DNA of 64,000 bases from Photobacterium jeanii (GTDB taxonomy: Bacteria; Pseudomonadota; Gammaproteobacteria; Enterobacterales; Vibrionaceae): NCBI RefSeq assembly GCF_001650345.1, contig NZ_LVHF01000027.1, forward strand, positions 1 to 64,000. Direction: 5' to 3'. Each line of letters opens with the position of its first letter. Position 1 is the first letter of the stretch. This document shows, in pieces, positions 8,473 through 19,103 of the stretch. A program made the position numbers and the translations under genes. The notes under the pieces are model-generated. The model saw only the letters and a list, made by a program, of their open reading frames with translations. It had not been told where the DNA came from and did not search any database.

Positions 8473-8512
8473 AACAACGCCCTTATTAGTGGTTGCTAAT
8501 AAGGGCGTTGTT
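8473..8512 (+). terminator. 17-bp hairpin after bolA
   Basis: AACAACGCCCTTATTAG pairs perfectly with CTAATAAGGGCGTTGTT around a 6-nt loop. There is no clean T tract after it, but position and stability suggest the end of the bolA transcript. Confidence 0.65.
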
Positions 8513-8719
8513 GTAAGTGCTGCGTTTGCGGATAAAGCGCTGATTTTAAGTTGATCTTGTATTTGTGATAGGTCGTGAGAATTGGCAATAAATTGCAAGA
8601 GGATCTTTGAAGCAATGAACAGTATTTGTACAACATATCTCGTATTATTTTGCTTCCTATAACAAGGGGCTGACTATACTGGATGTGGGCTGGTCACCGT
8701 GGGTAACAAGGATGTGGCA

Positions 8720-9829
8720 ATGAGAGAGTCGTTAGTAGCAACGGTGATGAGAAAAATTGTGGTAATGATCGCAGCGGTTGTGGCGCTGGCGGGGTTAGTT
8801 GCTTGCGAAGAACAAGATTCATCGGCCGTGAAAGAGCAAAAAGCCCATGTGGAATGGAAGTTAGTAACGTCATGGCCAAAAGGCTTTCCTGGATTAGGCT
8901 ATGCGTCTGACTATTTTGCCGAGCAAGTACAACGCTTGAGTGCAGGGCGGATGGTGATTACCGTTTATGGTGCTGGTGAGCTTGTGCCAAGCTTTGATGT
9001 TTTCAATGCAGTGTCTAAGGGCACGGTGCAAATGGGGCACTCTGCGGCTTATTATTGGCAAGACAAAATTCCTGCGGCACCATTTTTTGCTTCGATTCCT
9101 TTTGGCATGACTGCGCAAGAGATGAATGCTTGGCTACACTTTGGAGGTGGGCTCGAATTATGGCAAGAGCTGTATGAGCCTTATGGCGTAATCCCAATGG
9201 CGGGAGGCAACACAGGGGCGCAGATGGGTGGTTGGTTTAACACTCAGATTAACCAAGTGAGTGATCTCAAAGGGTTAAAAATGCGTTTACCTGGTTATGG
9301 TGCTGAAGTTCTAAAGCGGGCTGGGGGGATCCCTGTTAGCTTGCCAGGCGGTGAGCTTTTTACTGCATTAGAAACGGGCGCTATTGATGCAACCGAATGG
9401 GTGGGACCTTATAATGACTTAGCGTTTGGTCTTCACAACGCCGCCAAATATTATTACTACCCTGCTTGGCATGAACCGGGTACCAACATGGAGTTTTTGA
9501 TCAATAAAGAGGCGTTTGCTTCTTTACCTGATGATCTTAAAGCCATTGTGACTATCGCAGCTCGCGCAGCGAATCAGAATATGTTGGATGAGTACACGGT
9601 AAGGAACGTCAATGCCCTCAACGTCTTGCAACATGAGCATGGCGTTATTCTCAAAGCCTTTCCAAAGCCTGTTTTAGCACATTTGCGTTTGATGAATACG
9701 CAAGTGATGACTGAGTTGAGTAAACAATACCCGAGCGTTGCTAAGATCAACGACTCATATCAGCGATTTTTAAGCTCTGTTCGCGAGTATGGGCGAGTGA
9801 CCGACAATGCCGATGTTAATATTGATTAA
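8720..9829 (+). CDS. TRAP transporter DctP-type substrate-binding lipoprotein (orphan)
   Basis: This 369-residue protein has a lipoprotein signal ending LAGLVAC and a DctP-like binding domain: WKLVTSWPKGFPGLGYASDYFAE, SKGTVQMGHSAAYYW, then LKGLKMRLPGYGAEVLKRAG and GAIDATEWVGPYND. It resembles the branch linked to dicarboxylate or keto acid uptake, but the ligand is not visible. I chose ATG 8720 because AAGGA lies seven bases upstream; GTG 8699 and ATG 8747 are alternatives. No DctQ or DctM permease gene is near, so it either uses a distant permease or has another role. It precedes the nqr operon in the same direction. Confidence 0.85.
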   Translation: MRESLVATVMRKIVVMIAAVVALAGLVACEEQDSSAVKEQKAHVEWKLVTSWPKGFPGLGYASDYFAEQVQRLSAGRMVITVYGAGELVPSFDVFNAVSKGTVQMGHSAAYYWQDKIPAAPFFASIPFGMTAQEMNAWLHFGGGLELWQELYEPYGVIPMAGGNTGAQMGGWFNTQINQVSDLKGLKMRLPGYGAEVLKRAGGIPVSLPGGELFTALETGAIDATEWVGPYNDLAFGLHNAAKYYYYPAWHEPGTNMEFLINKEAFASLPDDLKAIVTIAARAANQNMLDEYTVRNVNALNVLQHEHGVILKAFPKPVLAHLRLMNTQVMTELSKQYPSVAKINDSYQRFLSSVREYGRVTDNADVNID

Positions 9830-10242
9830 CATCCTGAACGTTTGGTAACAGTGAGCATAAAATCACTTGATGAAGAGTTGTTGCAAGTGTTGACTTGTTG
9901 TTTTCGCTATGTGTTTTTTTGAGTCAAAGTGAGAATGAGATGTTTAAAAGCATTATTGGTGTGATTTGTGGGTGAGTTCAAATTTATTCACTACTGCTAC
10001 CATTGCCTTCTCATTCATTGCCGATTTTCGCCCCGATTAGTTCGGATTAACATAGTAAAAACCGTTCGATTAATGATAGAATCGCGGGCTTGAAAAAAGC
10101 GTGTCATAGAAATATGTGACGAGCTAGTTAATAGGATGTTGCGGTGTCGATGTTGGATTAAATCGGCCTCGGACGATGGAAAGTCGTGTCTTAATTGCGC
10201 AATCGAAAATTTTTTTTTCCCGTTAATGTAGTGCAAGTGCGT
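9830..10242 (+). promoter_or_regulatory. Upstream region of the nqr operon
   Basis: This 413-nt gap must carry the nqr promoter. I cannot pick a convincing -35/-10 pair, and there is no clear Shine-Dalgarno sequence before ATG 10243. An oligo-T run (TTTTTTTT) lies about 25 nt upstream of the start. No small gene is evident. Confidence 0.4.
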
Positions 10243-11583
10243 ATGATTACAATAAAAAAGGGTCTGGATATCCCAATTTCAGGGACTCCTACCCAGGCAA
10301 TCAATGATGGCAATGCCATCTCACGTGTTGCCTTGCTTGGCGAAGAATATGTTGGTATGCGTCCTACAATGCATACTCGCGTAGGGGACGTAGTGAAGAA
10401 AGGTCAGGTACTTTTTGAAGACAAAAAGAACCCAGGCGTTAAATTCACTGCTCCAGCCGCTGGTAAGGTAATTGAAATCAACCGTGGTGCTAAACGTGTT
10501 CTGCAATCGGTAGTAATCGATGTAGAAGGCGAAGAGCAAATCACATTTAACAGCTACACTGCTGATCAGCTAGCCTCTCTTGAGCGCTCAGCTATCGTAG
10601 AGCAGCTTGTTGAATCTGGTATGTGGACAGCACTTCGTACCCGTCCATTCAGTAAGGTTCCTGCTATCGATGCTGAAACAAAGGCTATCTTTGTTACAGC
10701 TATGGATACTAACCCGCTTGCTGCAAACCCAGAGCTAGTGATCAACGAACAAAGCGAAGCTTTTGTTGCTGGTCTAACGCTGCTTTCTCGTCTAACTGGC
10801 GACAAAGTAATGGTATGTAAAGCTGGTGCAAGTCTACCTCGTAGTACTGAAGCGAACGTTGAAGAACATGTATTCAACGGCCCGCACCCTGCTGGTCTTG
10901 TGGGTACTCACATCCACAAACTTTTTGGTGCAGATGCTAATAACATCGCGTGGCACATCAACTACCAAGACGTGATTGCGTTCGGTAAGCTTTTCCTAAC
11001 CGGTGAGCTATACACAGATCGCGTAGTATCACTAGCTGGTCCAGTTGTTAACAACCCTCGTTTAGTGCGTACTCAAATCGGTGCTTCTATCGAGCAGCTA
11101 ACTGACTCAGAGCTAATGCCTGGTCAAATCCGTGTTCTTTCAGGCTCTGTTCTGAGTGCAACAAAAGCTGCGGGTCCACATGCTTACCTAGGTCGTTACC
11201 ACCTTCAAGTAACGGCACTTCGTGAAGGCTATGAAAAAGAATTCATGGGCTGGATCGCACCAGGTAAAAACAAATTCTCTGTTACACGTGCTTTCTTGAG
11301 CCAGTTCTTCCCTGGTCAGTTGTTCAACATGACAACCACGACTAATGGTAGTGAGCGTTCAATGGTGCCAATCGGTAACTACGAGAAAGTAATGCCTTTG
11401 GATATCGAGCCAACATTGCTTCTTCGTGATCTATGTGCTGGTGACACTGATAGCGCAACCCTACTAGGTGCACTTGAGCTTGATGAAGAAGATCTAGCAC
11501 TTTGTACGTACGTATGCCCAGGTAAGTATGAGTTTGGTCCTCTACTACGTGAGTGCTTGGACAAGATTGAGAAGGAAGGGTAA
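10243..11583 (+). CDS. nqrA: Na+-translocating NADH:quinone reductase subunit A
   Basis: The 446-residue protein starts [20 protein letters not shown] and matches NqrA through the biotinyl-like barrel ([21 protein letters not shown]) and the [19 protein letters not shown] segment. NqrA is the cytosolic subunit of the sodium-pumping NADH:ubiquinone oxidoreductase and contributes to quinone interaction. ATG 10243 was preferred over an in-frame GTG at 10195 because it gives the standard family N-terminus. It is the first gene of nqrABCDEF. No good ribosome site is seen. Confidence 0.97.
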   Translation: MITIKKGLDIPISGTPTQAINDGNAISRVALLGEEYVGMRPTMHTRVGDVVKKGQVLFEDKKNPGVKFTAPAAGKVIEINRGAKRVLQSVVIDVEGEEQITFNSYTADQLASLERSAIVEQLVESGMWTALRTRPFSKVPAIDAETKAIFVTAMDTNPLAANPELVINEQSEAFVAGLTLLSRLTGDKVMVCKAGASLPRSTEANVEEHVFNGPHPAGLVGTHIHKLFGADANNIAWHINYQDVIAFGKLFLTGELYTDRVVSLAGPVVNNPRLVRTQIGASIEQLTDSELMPGQIRVLSGSVLSATKAAGPHAYLGRYHLQVTALREGYEKEFMGWIAPGKNKFSVTRAFLSQFFPGQLFNMTTTTNGSERSMVPIGNYEKVMPLDIEPTLLLRDLCAGDTDSATLLGALELDEEDLALCTYVCPGKYEFGPLLRECLDKIEKEG

Positions 11584-11586
11584 TTC

Positions 11587-12831
11587 ATGGGTCTCAAGAA
11601 TTTCCTAGAAGACATTGAACACCACTTTGAACCAGGTGGTAAGCATGAGAAGTGGTTTGCGCTTTACGAAGCATTCGCAACTCTTATGTACACACCGGGT
11701 CAAGTGACACGTACTGGTTCACATGTCCGTGATAGTATCGACCTGAAACGTATCATGATCATGGTATGGTTCGCGGTATTCCCAGCTATGTTCTGGGGTA
11801 TGTACAACACAGGTCACCAAGCAATTACAGCACTTAACCACATGTACGTGGGTGAGCAACTAGCTGGAATCATCGCAGGTGATTGGCACTACTGGCTAAC
11901 GCAAATGTTAGGCGGCACGCTAGCAGCTGATGCTGGCTGGGGTAGCAAAATGCTACTGGGTGCGACTTACTTCCTACCTATCTACGCAGTGGTATTTGCT
12001 GTAGGTGGTTTCTGGGAAGTACTTTTCTGTATGGTGCGTAAGCACGAAGTAAACGAAGGTTTCTTCGTAACTTCTATCCTGTTCGCACTTATCGTTCCTG
12101 CTACGCTACCACTTTGGCAAGCTGCACTAGGTATTACCTTCGGTGTTGTTGTTGCTAAAGAAATCTTCGGTGGTACTGGTCGTAACTTCCTTAACCCTGC
12201 GCTTGCAGGTCGTGCCTTCCTGTTCTTCGCATACCCAGCTCAGATCTCTGGTGATCTAGTATGGACTGCGGCTGACGGTTTCTCTGGCGCAACTGCACTA
12301 AGCCAATGGGCGAACGGTGGTCAAGCTTCTGTACTTAACACAGTTACAGGTGAAGCGATCACTTGGATGGACGCGTTTATCGGTCGTATCCCAGGTTCAA
12401 TCGGTGAAGTTTCTACGCTAGCTATCATTCTTGGTGGCGCAATGATCGTATTCATGGGCATCGCTTCATGGCGCATCATCGCGGGTACTATGATTGGTAT
12501 GATCGCGACAGCAACGCTATTCAACATCATCGGTTCTGACACTAACGCAATGTTCAGCATGCCTTGGCACTGGCACCTAGTTCTAGGTGGTTTTGCATTC
12601 GGTATGATGTTCATGGCGACTGACCCAGTATCAGCTGCATTTACCAACAAAGGTAAGTGGTGGTACGGCGCACTAATCGGTGCGATGGCTGTGATGATTC
12701 GTGTGGTTAACCCAGCGTACCCAGAAGGTATGATGCTGGCGATCCTATTCGCGAACCTATTCGCTCCTCTATTTGACAACCTAGTTGTTCAAGGCAACAT
12801 CAAACGGAGACTAGCTCGCCATGTCAAGTAA
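11587..12831 (+). CDS. nqrB: Na+-translocating NADH:quinone reductase subunit B
   Basis: The 414-residue membrane protein matches NqrB throughout. Thr236 lies in DGFSGATAL, the ApbE flavinylation motif, at exactly the residue that carries covalent FMN in the V. cholerae enzyme. NqrB also binds riboflavin and lines the sodium path. It begins three bases after nqrA and overlaps nqrC by 11 nt, which indicates coupled translation. Confidence 0.97.
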   Translation: MGLKNFLEDIEHHFEPGGKHEKWFALYEAFATLMYTPGQVTRTGSHVRDSIDLKRIMIMVWFAVFPAMFWGMYNTGHQAITALNHMYVGEQLAGIIAGDWHYWLTQMLGGTLAADAGWGSKMLLGATYFLPIYAVVFAVGGFWEVLFCMVRKHEVNEGFFVTSILFALIVPATLPLWQAALGITFGVVVAKEIFGGTGRNFLNPALAGRAFLFFAYPAQISGDLVWTAADGFSGATALSQWANGGQASVLNTVTGEAITWMDAFIGRIPGSIGEVSTLAIILGGAMIVFMGIASWRIIAGTMIGMIATATLFNIIGSDTNAMFSMPWHWHLVLGGFAFGMMFMATDPVSAAFTNKGKWWYGALIGAMAVMIRVVNPAYPEGMMLAILFANLFAPLFDNLVVQGNIKRRLARHVK

Positions 12832-13615
12832 TAACGATAGCATTAAAAAGACGCTGATTGTTGTTATCGCGCTGAGCTTAGTGTGCTCTATCGTGGTATC
12901 AACTGCGGCGGTTTCTCTTCGTCCACTACAGCAAAAAAATGCAGTAGAAGACGTGCAACGTAACATCCTGTCTGTTGCTGGCCTACTTGAAGGCGCTTCA
13001 AGCATTCAGGAAGCTTACGGTCAGTTCATCGAGCCTAAGCTTGTTGACCTTAAGACTGGTGAGTTCGTTGAGCAAACTGAAGCGGGTCAAACTGCGGCTC
13101 AGTACAACCAACGTGTTGCGGCTAAAGATCCTGCGCAATCTGTGAAGCTATCAGCTGATCAAGATATCGCGAAGATCATCCGTCGTGCGAACGTTGCAAC
13201 TGTTTACCTAGTTAAAGACGCAAACAACAACATTGAAAAATTGATCCTACCGGTACACGGTAACGGTCTATGGTCAATGATGTACGCGTTTGTAGCTGTT
13301 GAAACTGACGGCAACACAGTTTCTGGTATCACTTACTACCAACAAGGTGAAACTCCTGGATTGGGTGGTGAAATCGAGAACCCGAACTGGCGTGCACAGT
13401 TTGAAGGTAAGAAACTGTTTGATGACAACAACCAACCTGCTATTCGCGTAGTTAAAGGCGGTGCAACTCCTGGTGATATCCACGGTGTTGACGGTCTTTC
13501 TGGTGCGACGCTAACTGGTAACGGTGTACAACACACCTTCGACTTCTGGTTAGGCGATAATGGCTTCGGTCCTTTCCTAGCTAAGGTTCGTGAGGGAGGC
13601 CTGAACAATGGCTGA
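12821..13615 (+). CDS. nqrC: Na+-translocating NADH:quinone reductase subunit C
   Basis: The 264-residue protein has one N-terminal membrane helix and a periplasmic flavin domain. Thr230 sits in [13 protein letters not shown], the second covalent FMN site modified by ApbE. GGAG lies upstream of ATG 12821 within the end of nqrB, and the gene overlaps nqrD by 8 nt. Confidence 0.97.
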   Translation: MSSNNDSIKKTLIVVIALSLVCSIVVSTAAVSLRPLQQKNAVEDVQRNILSVAGLLEGASSIQEAYGQFIEPKLVDLKTGEFVEQTEAGQTAAQYNQRVAAKDPAQSVKLSADQDIAKIIRRANVATVYLVKDANNNIEKLILPVHGNGLWSMMYAFVAVETDGNTVSGITYYQQGETPGLGGEIENPNWRAQFEGKKLFDDNNQPAIRVVKGGATPGDIHGVDGLSGATLTGNGVQHTFDFWLGDNGFGPFLAKVREGGLNNG

Positions 13616-14240
13616 TTCTAAAGAAATGAAAAAGATCCTGTTTGCGCCGTTCATCGATAACAACCCGATCGCGCTACAGATCCTTGGTGTTTGTTCTGCA
13701 CTTGCGGTAACAACGAAACTAGAAACAGCGTTCGTAATGACGCTAGCTGTTACTTTCGTAACAGCGTTTTCTAACTTCTTTGTATCGCTAGTTCGTAACC
13801 ACATCCCTAACAGTGTACGTATCATCGCGCAGATGGCGATCATTGCATCACTAGTAATCCTGGTTGACCAGGTACTGAAAGCATTTGTTTACGATATTTC
13901 TAAGCAGCTTTCTGTATTCGTTGGCCTGATCATTACTAACTGTATCGTAATGGGTCGTGCGGAAGCATACGCAATGAAATCTGAGCCACTACCATCACTA
14001 ATCGACGGTATTGGTAACGGTCTTGGCTACGGTTTCGTACTGATCACTGTTGGCTTCTTCCGTGAACTACTAGGTTCAGGCAAGCTATTTGGTATCGAGG
14101 TTCTACCTCTAGTATCTGACGGCGGTTGGTACCAACCAAACGGCATGATGCTACTAGCACCATCAGCTTTCTTCCTGATTGGTTTCATGATCTGGGCAAT
14201 CCGTATTGTTCGTCCAGAACAAGTAGAAGCGAAGGAGTAA
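13608..14240 (+). CDS. nqrD: Na+-translocating NADH:quinone reductase subunit D
   Basis: The 210-residue polytopic membrane protein shows the NqrD/RnfE core, including [19 protein letters not shown] and [15 protein letters not shown]. The Cys in the TNC motif belongs to the iron centre shared with NqrE. It lies between nqrC (8-nt overlap) and nqrE (7-nt gap). Confidence 0.97.
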   Translation: MADSKEMKKILFAPFIDNNPIALQILGVCSALAVTTKLETAFVMTLAVTFVTAFSNFFVSLVRNHIPNSVRIIAQMAIIASLVILVDQVLKAFVYDISKQLSVFVGLIITNCIVMGRAEAYAMKSEPLPSLIDGIGNGLGYGFVLITVGFFRELLGSGKLFGIEVLPLVSDGGWYQPNGMMLLAPSAFFLIGFMIWAIRIVRPEQVEAKE

Positions 14241-14247
14241 GGGGAAC

Positions 14248-14844
14248 ATGGAACATTATCTAAGCCTATTAGTTCGTTCGATCTTCATCGAGAACATGGC
14301 ACTTTCGTTCTTCTTAGGTATGTGTACATTCCTTGCGGTATCTAAGAAAGTTAAGACTTCTTTCGGTCTTGGTGTTGCGGTAATCGTTGTACTAACGATT
14401 GCGGTACCAGTGAACAATCTAGTTTACAACCTACTACTGAAAGACGGTGCCCTTGTTGAAGGTGTGGACTTAAGCTTCCTTAACTTCATTACCTTTATCG
14501 GTGTTATCGCGGCATTGGTACAGATCCTAGAGATGGTGTTAGACCGTTTCTTCCCACCTCTGTACAACGCACTAGGTATTTTCCTACCACTGATCACAGT
14601 TAACTGTGCGATCTTCGGTGGCGTATCTTTCATGGTACAGCGTGATTACAGCTTTGCTGAATCTGTCGTTTACGGTTTCGGCTCTGGTACTGGTTGGATG
14701 CTGGCAATCGTTGCTCTTGCGGGTATCCGTGAGAAGATGAAGTATTCAGACGTACCTCCAGGTCTTCGTGGTCTAGGTATTACCTTCATCACAGTAGGCC
14801 TAATGGCACTTGGCTTTATGTCATTCTCTGGCGTACAGCTGTAA
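14248..14844 (+). CDS. nqrE: Na+-translocating NADH:quinone reductase subunit E
   Basis: The 198-residue polytopic protein is homologous to NqrD in inverted topology. It contains [17 protein letters not shown] and [11 protein letters not shown], whose Cys residues complete the membrane-embedded iron centre with NqrD. GGGGAA precedes the ATG. Confidence 0.97.
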   Translation: MEHYLSLLVRSIFIENMALSFFLGMCTFLAVSKKVKTSFGLGVAVIVVLTIAVPVNNLVYNLLLKDGALVEGVDLSFLNFITFIGVIAALVQILEMVLDRFFPPLYNALGIFLPLITVNCAIFGGVSFMVQRDYSFAESVVYGFGSGTGWMLAIVALAGIREKMKYSDVPPGLRGLGITFITVGLMALGFMSFSGVQL

Positions 14845-14867
14845 TCAGGATAAGTAAGGAATAGTCA

Positions 14868-16091
14868 ATGGATATTATTCTTGGCGTAGTTATGTTCACC
14901 TTGATTATCCTGGCTCTAGTTTTAGTAATCCTATTTGCTAAATCTAAGCTAGTACCATCAGGTGACATTACTATCTCAGTAAATGGCGACCCAGAAAAAG
15001 CAATCAAGATTGCTGCGGGTGGCAAACTACTAGGCGCACTAGCGGGTAGTGGTATTTTCGTTTCATCTGCTTGTGGTGGCGGTGGCTCTTGTGGTCAGTG
15101 TCGCGTGAAAGTGAAATCAGGTGGTGGTGACATTCTACCAACTGAGCTTGATCACATCACAAAAGGTGAAGCACGTGAAGGTGAGCGTCTAGCTTGTCAG
15201 GTTAACGTTAAATCTGACATGGATATCGAGCTTCCAGAAGAAATCTTCGGTGTTAAGAAGTGGGAATGTACTGTTCTTTCTAACGACAACGAAGCGACCT
15301 TCATCAAAGAGCTTGTGCTACAAATCCCAGAAGGTGAGGAAGTTCCTTTCCGCGCTGGTGGTTACATCCAGATTGAAGCTGAACCGCATCACATTAAATA
15401 CGCTGACTTCGATATTCCTGAGGAATACCGTGGTGACTGGGACAAGTTCAACCTGTTCCGTTACGAGTCAATCGTTAAAGAGCACTCAATCCGTGCATAC
15501 TCTATGGCGTCATACCCAGAAGAGAAAGGCCTGATTAAGCTTAACGTGCGTATCGCAACGCCGCCGCCAAACAACCCAGATGTACCACCAGGTGTGATGT
15601 CTTCATACATTTGGTCTCTGAAAGCTGGCGATACTTGTACTATTTCTGGTCCATTCGGTGAGTTCTTCGCGAAAGACACTGATAACGAAATGGTATTTAT
15701 CGGTGGTGGTGCTGGTATGGCACCTATGCGTTCTCACATCTTTGACCAGCTTCTACGTCTTAAATCTAAGCGTAAGATGACTTACTGGTACGGTGCGCGT
15801 TCTAAGCGTGAAATGTTCTACATTGAAGATTTCGATACGCTAGCAGCAGAAAACGAGAACTTCGAATGGCATGTTGCACTGTCTGATCCACTACCAGAAG
15901 ATAACTGGGATGGTTACACAGGCTTCATCCACAACGTGATTTACGAGAACTACTTGAAAGATCACGAAGCACCAGAAGATTGTGAATACTACATGTGTGG
16001 TCCACCGATGATGAACGCAGCTGTTATCGGCATGCTGAAAGATCTTGGTGTTGAAGACGAAAACATCCTACTGGATGACTTCGGTGGCTAA
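14868..16091 (+). CDS. nqrF: Na+-translocating NADH:quinone reductase subunit F
   Basis: The 407-residue NADH-oxidising subunit has an N-terminal membrane helix and a 2Fe-2S ferredoxin domain with Cys69, Cys75, Cys78 and Cys110. It ends with a ferredoxin-reductase module whose flavin motif is RAYSMASYP and whose NADH site holds [12 protein letters not shown]. Electrons enter Na+-NQR here. It is the last structural gene and is followed by a terminator. Confidence 0.97.
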   Translation: MDIILGVVMFTLIILALVLVILFAKSKLVPSGDITISVNGDPEKAIKIAAGGKLLGALAGSGIFVSSACGGGGSCGQCRVKVKSGGGDILPTELDHITKGEAREGERLACQVNVKSDMDIELPEEIFGVKKWECTVLSNDNEATFIKELVLQIPEGEEVPFRAGGYIQIEAEPHHIKYADFDIPEEYRGDWDKFNLFRYESIVKEHSIRAYSMASYPEEKGLIKLNVRIATPPPNNPDVPPGVMSSYIWSLKAGDTCTISGPFGEFFAKDTDNEMVFIGGGAGMAPMRSHIFDQLLRLKSKRKMTYWYGARSKREMFYIEDFDTLAAENENFEWHVALSDPLPEDNWDGYTGFIHNVIYENYLKDHEAPEDCEYYMCGPPMMNAAVIGMLKDLGVEDENILLDDFGG

Positions 16092-16116
16092 TTAGCCCTT
16101 CGAGCACAATGACATT

Positions 16117-16147
16117 GGCTGATCCTTTATAAGGGTCAGCCTTTTTT
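16117..16147 (+). terminator. Terminator of nqrABCDEF
   Basis: GGCTGATCCT and AGGGTCAGCC pair (one G-U) around a short loop and are followed by six T, 26 nt after the nqrF stop. apbE-nqrM must therefore depend on readthrough or on a promoter in 16148-16282. Confidence 0.88.
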
Positions 16148-16282
16148 CATCCTAGGCTCTGTGGATTGCAATCTTGATAAGTGGTTGTTTTAAATTACGA
16201 ACTTAAAGCGGTTACTTATCCAGATTGTTATTGATGATGACCAGTATTGGCATCATGACTTCATTGTTGGAGTAAGTTGTAA

Positions 16283-17314
16283 ATGAAGAAATTGTGGACG
16301 CGCATTACTGCGGTAGTGGCAGTAGCGCTAACTTTGACCTTGGTAGGTTGCGGTGGTGACCAACGTGAGCTTATTCATCTTCGTGGCTCAACGATGGGCA
16401 CCTACTATTCGATCAAACTGATTAAGCAAGACGGTTTGCCAGATGCTGCCAGCATGCAGGCAGAGATCGATCGTCGCCTAGAACTGGTTAACGACCAGAT
16501 GTCGACGTACCGTAAAAACTCTGAATTGAGCCAATTTAACCAGCATAAAGCCAATACGCCATACGCTGTTTCTGCGGCAACGGCAAAAGTGGTGCGTGAA
16601 GCGATTCGTTTGGCGAACCTTACTGACGGTGCATTGGATGTAACCGTCGGCCCGGTAGTGAACCTATGGAGCTTTGGCCCTGAAGCGCGTCCTGAGCATA
16701 CTCCAACCGCCGCTGAAATTGCTGAGCGTAAGAAGATTGTCGGTATTCATCACCTAAGTGTTAAAGGCAACACTTTAACCAAAGACATTCCTGAGCTATA
16801 CGTTGATTTATCTTCGATTGCCAAAGGCTATGGTGTCGACGTGGTGGCGGATTACTTTGATGAGTTACATGTTGCGGATTACCTAGTTGAAATCGGTGGT
16901 GAGCTAAGTCTTAAAGGTAATAACCTTGAAGGTGTGCCGTGGCGTATTGCGGTTGAGAAACCAACCGATGATGGCTCACGAGCGATCCAAGAAATTATCG
17001 AGCCGGGCGACATGGCTGTAGCGACTTCGGGCGATTACCGTAATTATTTTGAAGAAAATGGGGTGCGTTATTCTCACCTTATTGACCCGAAAACCTGCAA
17101 ACCTATTGATAACCATGTTGTTTCGGTAACGGTACTGCATGAATCGAGCATGACAGCCGATGCGCTAGCAACAGCCTTCTCTGTTATGGGCGAAGAGAAA
17201 GCGATAGAATTAGCAAAAGCTGAAAACTTACCGGTTTTGTTAGTGGTGAAAACCGAACAAGGCTTTACTGAATACATGACAGATGCGTTTAAAGCGTACC
17301 TCAACAAGAAATAG
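16283..17314 (+). CDS. apbE: FAD:protein FMN transferase (lipoprotein)
   Basis: The 343-residue protein has a lipobox (LVGC) and the ApbE core: LRGSTMGTYYSIK, VDLSSIAKGYGVDVVADYF, VEIGGELSLKG and the metal-site SMTADALATAFSVMG. ApbE cleaves FAD and attaches FMN to the SGAT threonines of NqrB and NqrC in the periplasm. Its place right behind nqrF fits this role. It is followed by nqrM after 9 nt. Confidence 0.96.
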   Translation: MKKLWTRITAVVAVALTLTLVGCGGDQRELIHLRGSTMGTYYSIKLIKQDGLPDAASMQAEIDRRLELVNDQMSTYRKNSELSQFNQHKANTPYAVSAATAKVVREAIRLANLTDGALDVTVGPVVNLWSFGPEARPEHTPTAAEIAERKKIVGIHHLSVKGNTLTKDIPELYVDLSSIAKGYGVDVVADYFDELHVADYLVEIGGELSLKGNNLEGVPWRIAVEKPTDDGSRAIQEIIEPGDMAVATSGDYRNYFEENGVRYSHLIDPKTCKPIDNHVVSVTVLHESSMTADALATAFSVMGEEKAIELAKAENLPVLLVVKTEQGFTEYMTDAFKAYLNKK

Positions 17315-17323
17315 AGAATCGTT

Positions 17324-17545
17324 ATGGCGGTATATTTAACAACCTTTGCGGTGTTTTTACTGGTGATTGCAGCAATGGCTGTGGGTTACATTTTCCAACG
17401 TAAAACGGTAAGTGGTAGCTGCGGTGGCTTAGACGGGATCGGCATCGCTAAAGAATGTGATTGTCCTGAACCTTGTGATGCGCGTAAAAAGCGTGAAGCC
17501 CGTGCCGCACGCCAAGAAGAGTGGAAGAAAAACCAAATTATCTAA
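17324..17545 (+). CDS. nqrM: Na+-NQR maturation protein NqrM
   Basis: The 73-residue protein has one N-terminal membrane helix and four Cys (SGSCGG, ECDCPEPC), then a basic tail. This is the NqrM (DUF539) pattern; NqrM is needed to assemble the iron centre of NqrD/NqrE. It forms an operon with apbE and ends at a strong terminator. Confidence 0.95.
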   Translation: MAVYLTTFAVFLLVIAAMAVGYIFQRKTVSGSCGGLDGIGIAKECDCPEPCDARKKREARAARQEEWKKNQII

Positions 17546-17574
17546 TCTTGAGTTTGGTCTCTACCATCACGACG

Positions 17575-17602
17575 AAAGCCTGAGTTGAACTCAGGCTTTT
17601 TT
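17575..17602 (+). terminator. Terminator of apbE-nqrM
   Basis: AAAGCCTGAGTT and AACTCAGGCTTT form a perfect 12-bp stem with a single-base gap, followed by T residues. Confidence 0.9.
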
Positions 17603-17633
17603 GTGTTTGTCGATTAACGATACATCGTAGAAG

Positions 17634-18866
17634 TTAGCAATGAATGAGTCGATTACGCCCTTGCTGTTTGGCGTGATATAAACGTTGATCAGCAATCGAG
17701 AGTAAAGCATCCACTTTATTGCCAGTGAGTGGCGCTGTACCCGTAACAGCACCAATACTCATGGTGATCCAGATAGTTTGTCCATTGAACACGATAGGCT
17801 GCTGCTCGATGGCGAGTCGCATTCTATCGAGGCGTTGGCAGAAAACGGTAAACTCCCCTTGATATTGAATACAGAATTCTTCGCCACCAAAGCGTGCCAC
17901 AATTGCGTCATCAAAATGTTGCTGGAGTAGGTGGCTCAGTTGCACCAAGACCGTATCACCGCCATCGTGACCATAGCGATCGTTCACCTTTTTGAAAAAG
18001 TCGACATCCATCATCGCAATATTGGTCGGCCCCGAGATGATTTTCTCTTGCTGACTGAAAAAATACCGTCGATTCCAAAGCCCTGTTAAAGCATCTTGGT
18101 TCGCCATTCGGTAGAGTTTATCGGATGTATCTTTCATATTGAGAATATGATGTAGCCGACAGTTAAACTCTTCTTGGTTAAATGGCTTGTAAAGAAAGTC
18201 GTTTGCTCCCGCTTTTAGGAACTGCGCCGTCATTGAGCGATCACTACTTGCAGACAAACCTAGAATCGCAATCTGATTACGGCTATAGGTTTGGCGTACT
18301 TCGTAGGTGAAGGTGATCCCATCTTTTTCAGGCATATCATTATCTGTGATGATCATGCTGATATCAGGATGACGCTCTAGTTGCAGCAAGCCTTCATTGC
18401 CATTGCTAGCCTGAATTACCGTTAAGTTTTGGCGTTCTAACAGGTTGATGAGATGGTGACGTACGACCTTGGAATCATCCACCACCAATACTTTGTGTTG
18501 GTGATTGGCTTGTAAGCGCTGTAGTAAGGGGATCAAATACGAAACCGACTCAGCACTGTTTTTTAAGAGGTAATCTAGCACCCCTTTCGCGAGCACTTTT
18601 TCTCGAATGCTTTGACTAAACTGAGCAGTTAAAACGACCGACTTGATTTGTCGTCCTAAGATAAGATCAATGACTTCACCGTCTTGACCATCGGGTAAGC
18701 AGTAATCGAGCACAGCACAAAGAAAGTGGGTATCTGTAGAAGTGATGGCGGCTGCGGCTTGCAGTGTTTCAGCGAAAACGACTTGAAAGCCTGCTTGCTC
18801 AAGTTGCTGCTCTAGAAAGTGACGAAAGGTCTGGCTATCTTCGACAACTAATACGCGATTGCACAA
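17634..18866 (-). CDS. Double-receiver diguanylate cyclase response regulator
   Basis: The 410-residue protein has two receiver domains (phosphoacceptors likely Asp54 in VLDYCLPDG and Asp175 in ITDNDMPEKDG) and a GGDEF domain with active-site GGEEF at 327-331. It should synthesise cyclic di-GMP under phosphorelay control, in the manner of PleD. The inhibitory RxxD site normally found upstream of GGEEF reads FDDA here, so product inhibition is probably absent. The start is GTG 18866 with AGGAGAGG upstream. No kinase gene adjoins it. Confidence 0.88.
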   Translation of the reverse strand: MCNRVLVVEDSQTFRHFLEQQLEQAGFQVVFAETLQAAAAITSTDTHFLCAVLDYCLPDGQDGEVIDLILGRQIKSVVLTAQFSQSIREKVLAKGVLDYLLKNSAESVSYLIPLLQRLQANHQHKVLVVDDSKVVRHHLINLLERQNLTVIQASNGNEGLLQLERHPDISMIITDNDMPEKDGITFTYEVRQTYSRNQIAILGLSASSDRSMTAQFLKAGANDFLYKPFNQEEFNCRLHHILNMKDTSDKLYRMANQDALTGLWNRRYFFSQQEKIISGPTNIAMMDVDFFKKVNDRYGHDGGDTVLVQLSHLLQQHFDDAIVARFGGEEFCIQYQGEFTVFCQRLDRMRLAIEQQPIVFNGQTIWITMSIGAVTGTAPLTGNKVDALLSIADQRLYHAKQQGRNRLIHC

Positions 18867-19044
18867 AGTCCTCTCCTTGTTGTATTCATACTGCTGATAA
18901 AACCGTTAGATTCTAATCACGAATGTGAGCAAAAGGTAACTTCCAATTTGTCTGACTCTGATATCGCTCACAAGAATATTCGGTCAACACGACGGATTTA
19001 TTAGCAACCGCGCCTTTGCCGCTTCCTTTCTGATGGGAACGGCT

Positions 19045-19070
19045 TATAATTACACTGTATGAATAAACAG
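19045..19070 (+). promoter_or_regulatory. dinB promoter with LexA (SOS) box
   Basis: TATAAT at 19045-19050 is followed directly by CTGTATGAATAAACAG (19055-19070), which fits CTGT-N8-ACAG, the LexA consensus. It lies 34 nt upstream of the dinB start, so LexA would block transcription until DNA damage. No strong -35 is seen. Confidence 0.88.
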
Positions 19071-19103
19071 TTGTTGAGTGCAGCGTAGCAGTAGGGGAGT
19101 CAG

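Noticed and set aside
12321..12779. 152-codon minus-strand frame inside nqrB
   Set aside because: It is the antisense shadow of nqrB with its conserved residues; the forward gene explains the open frame.
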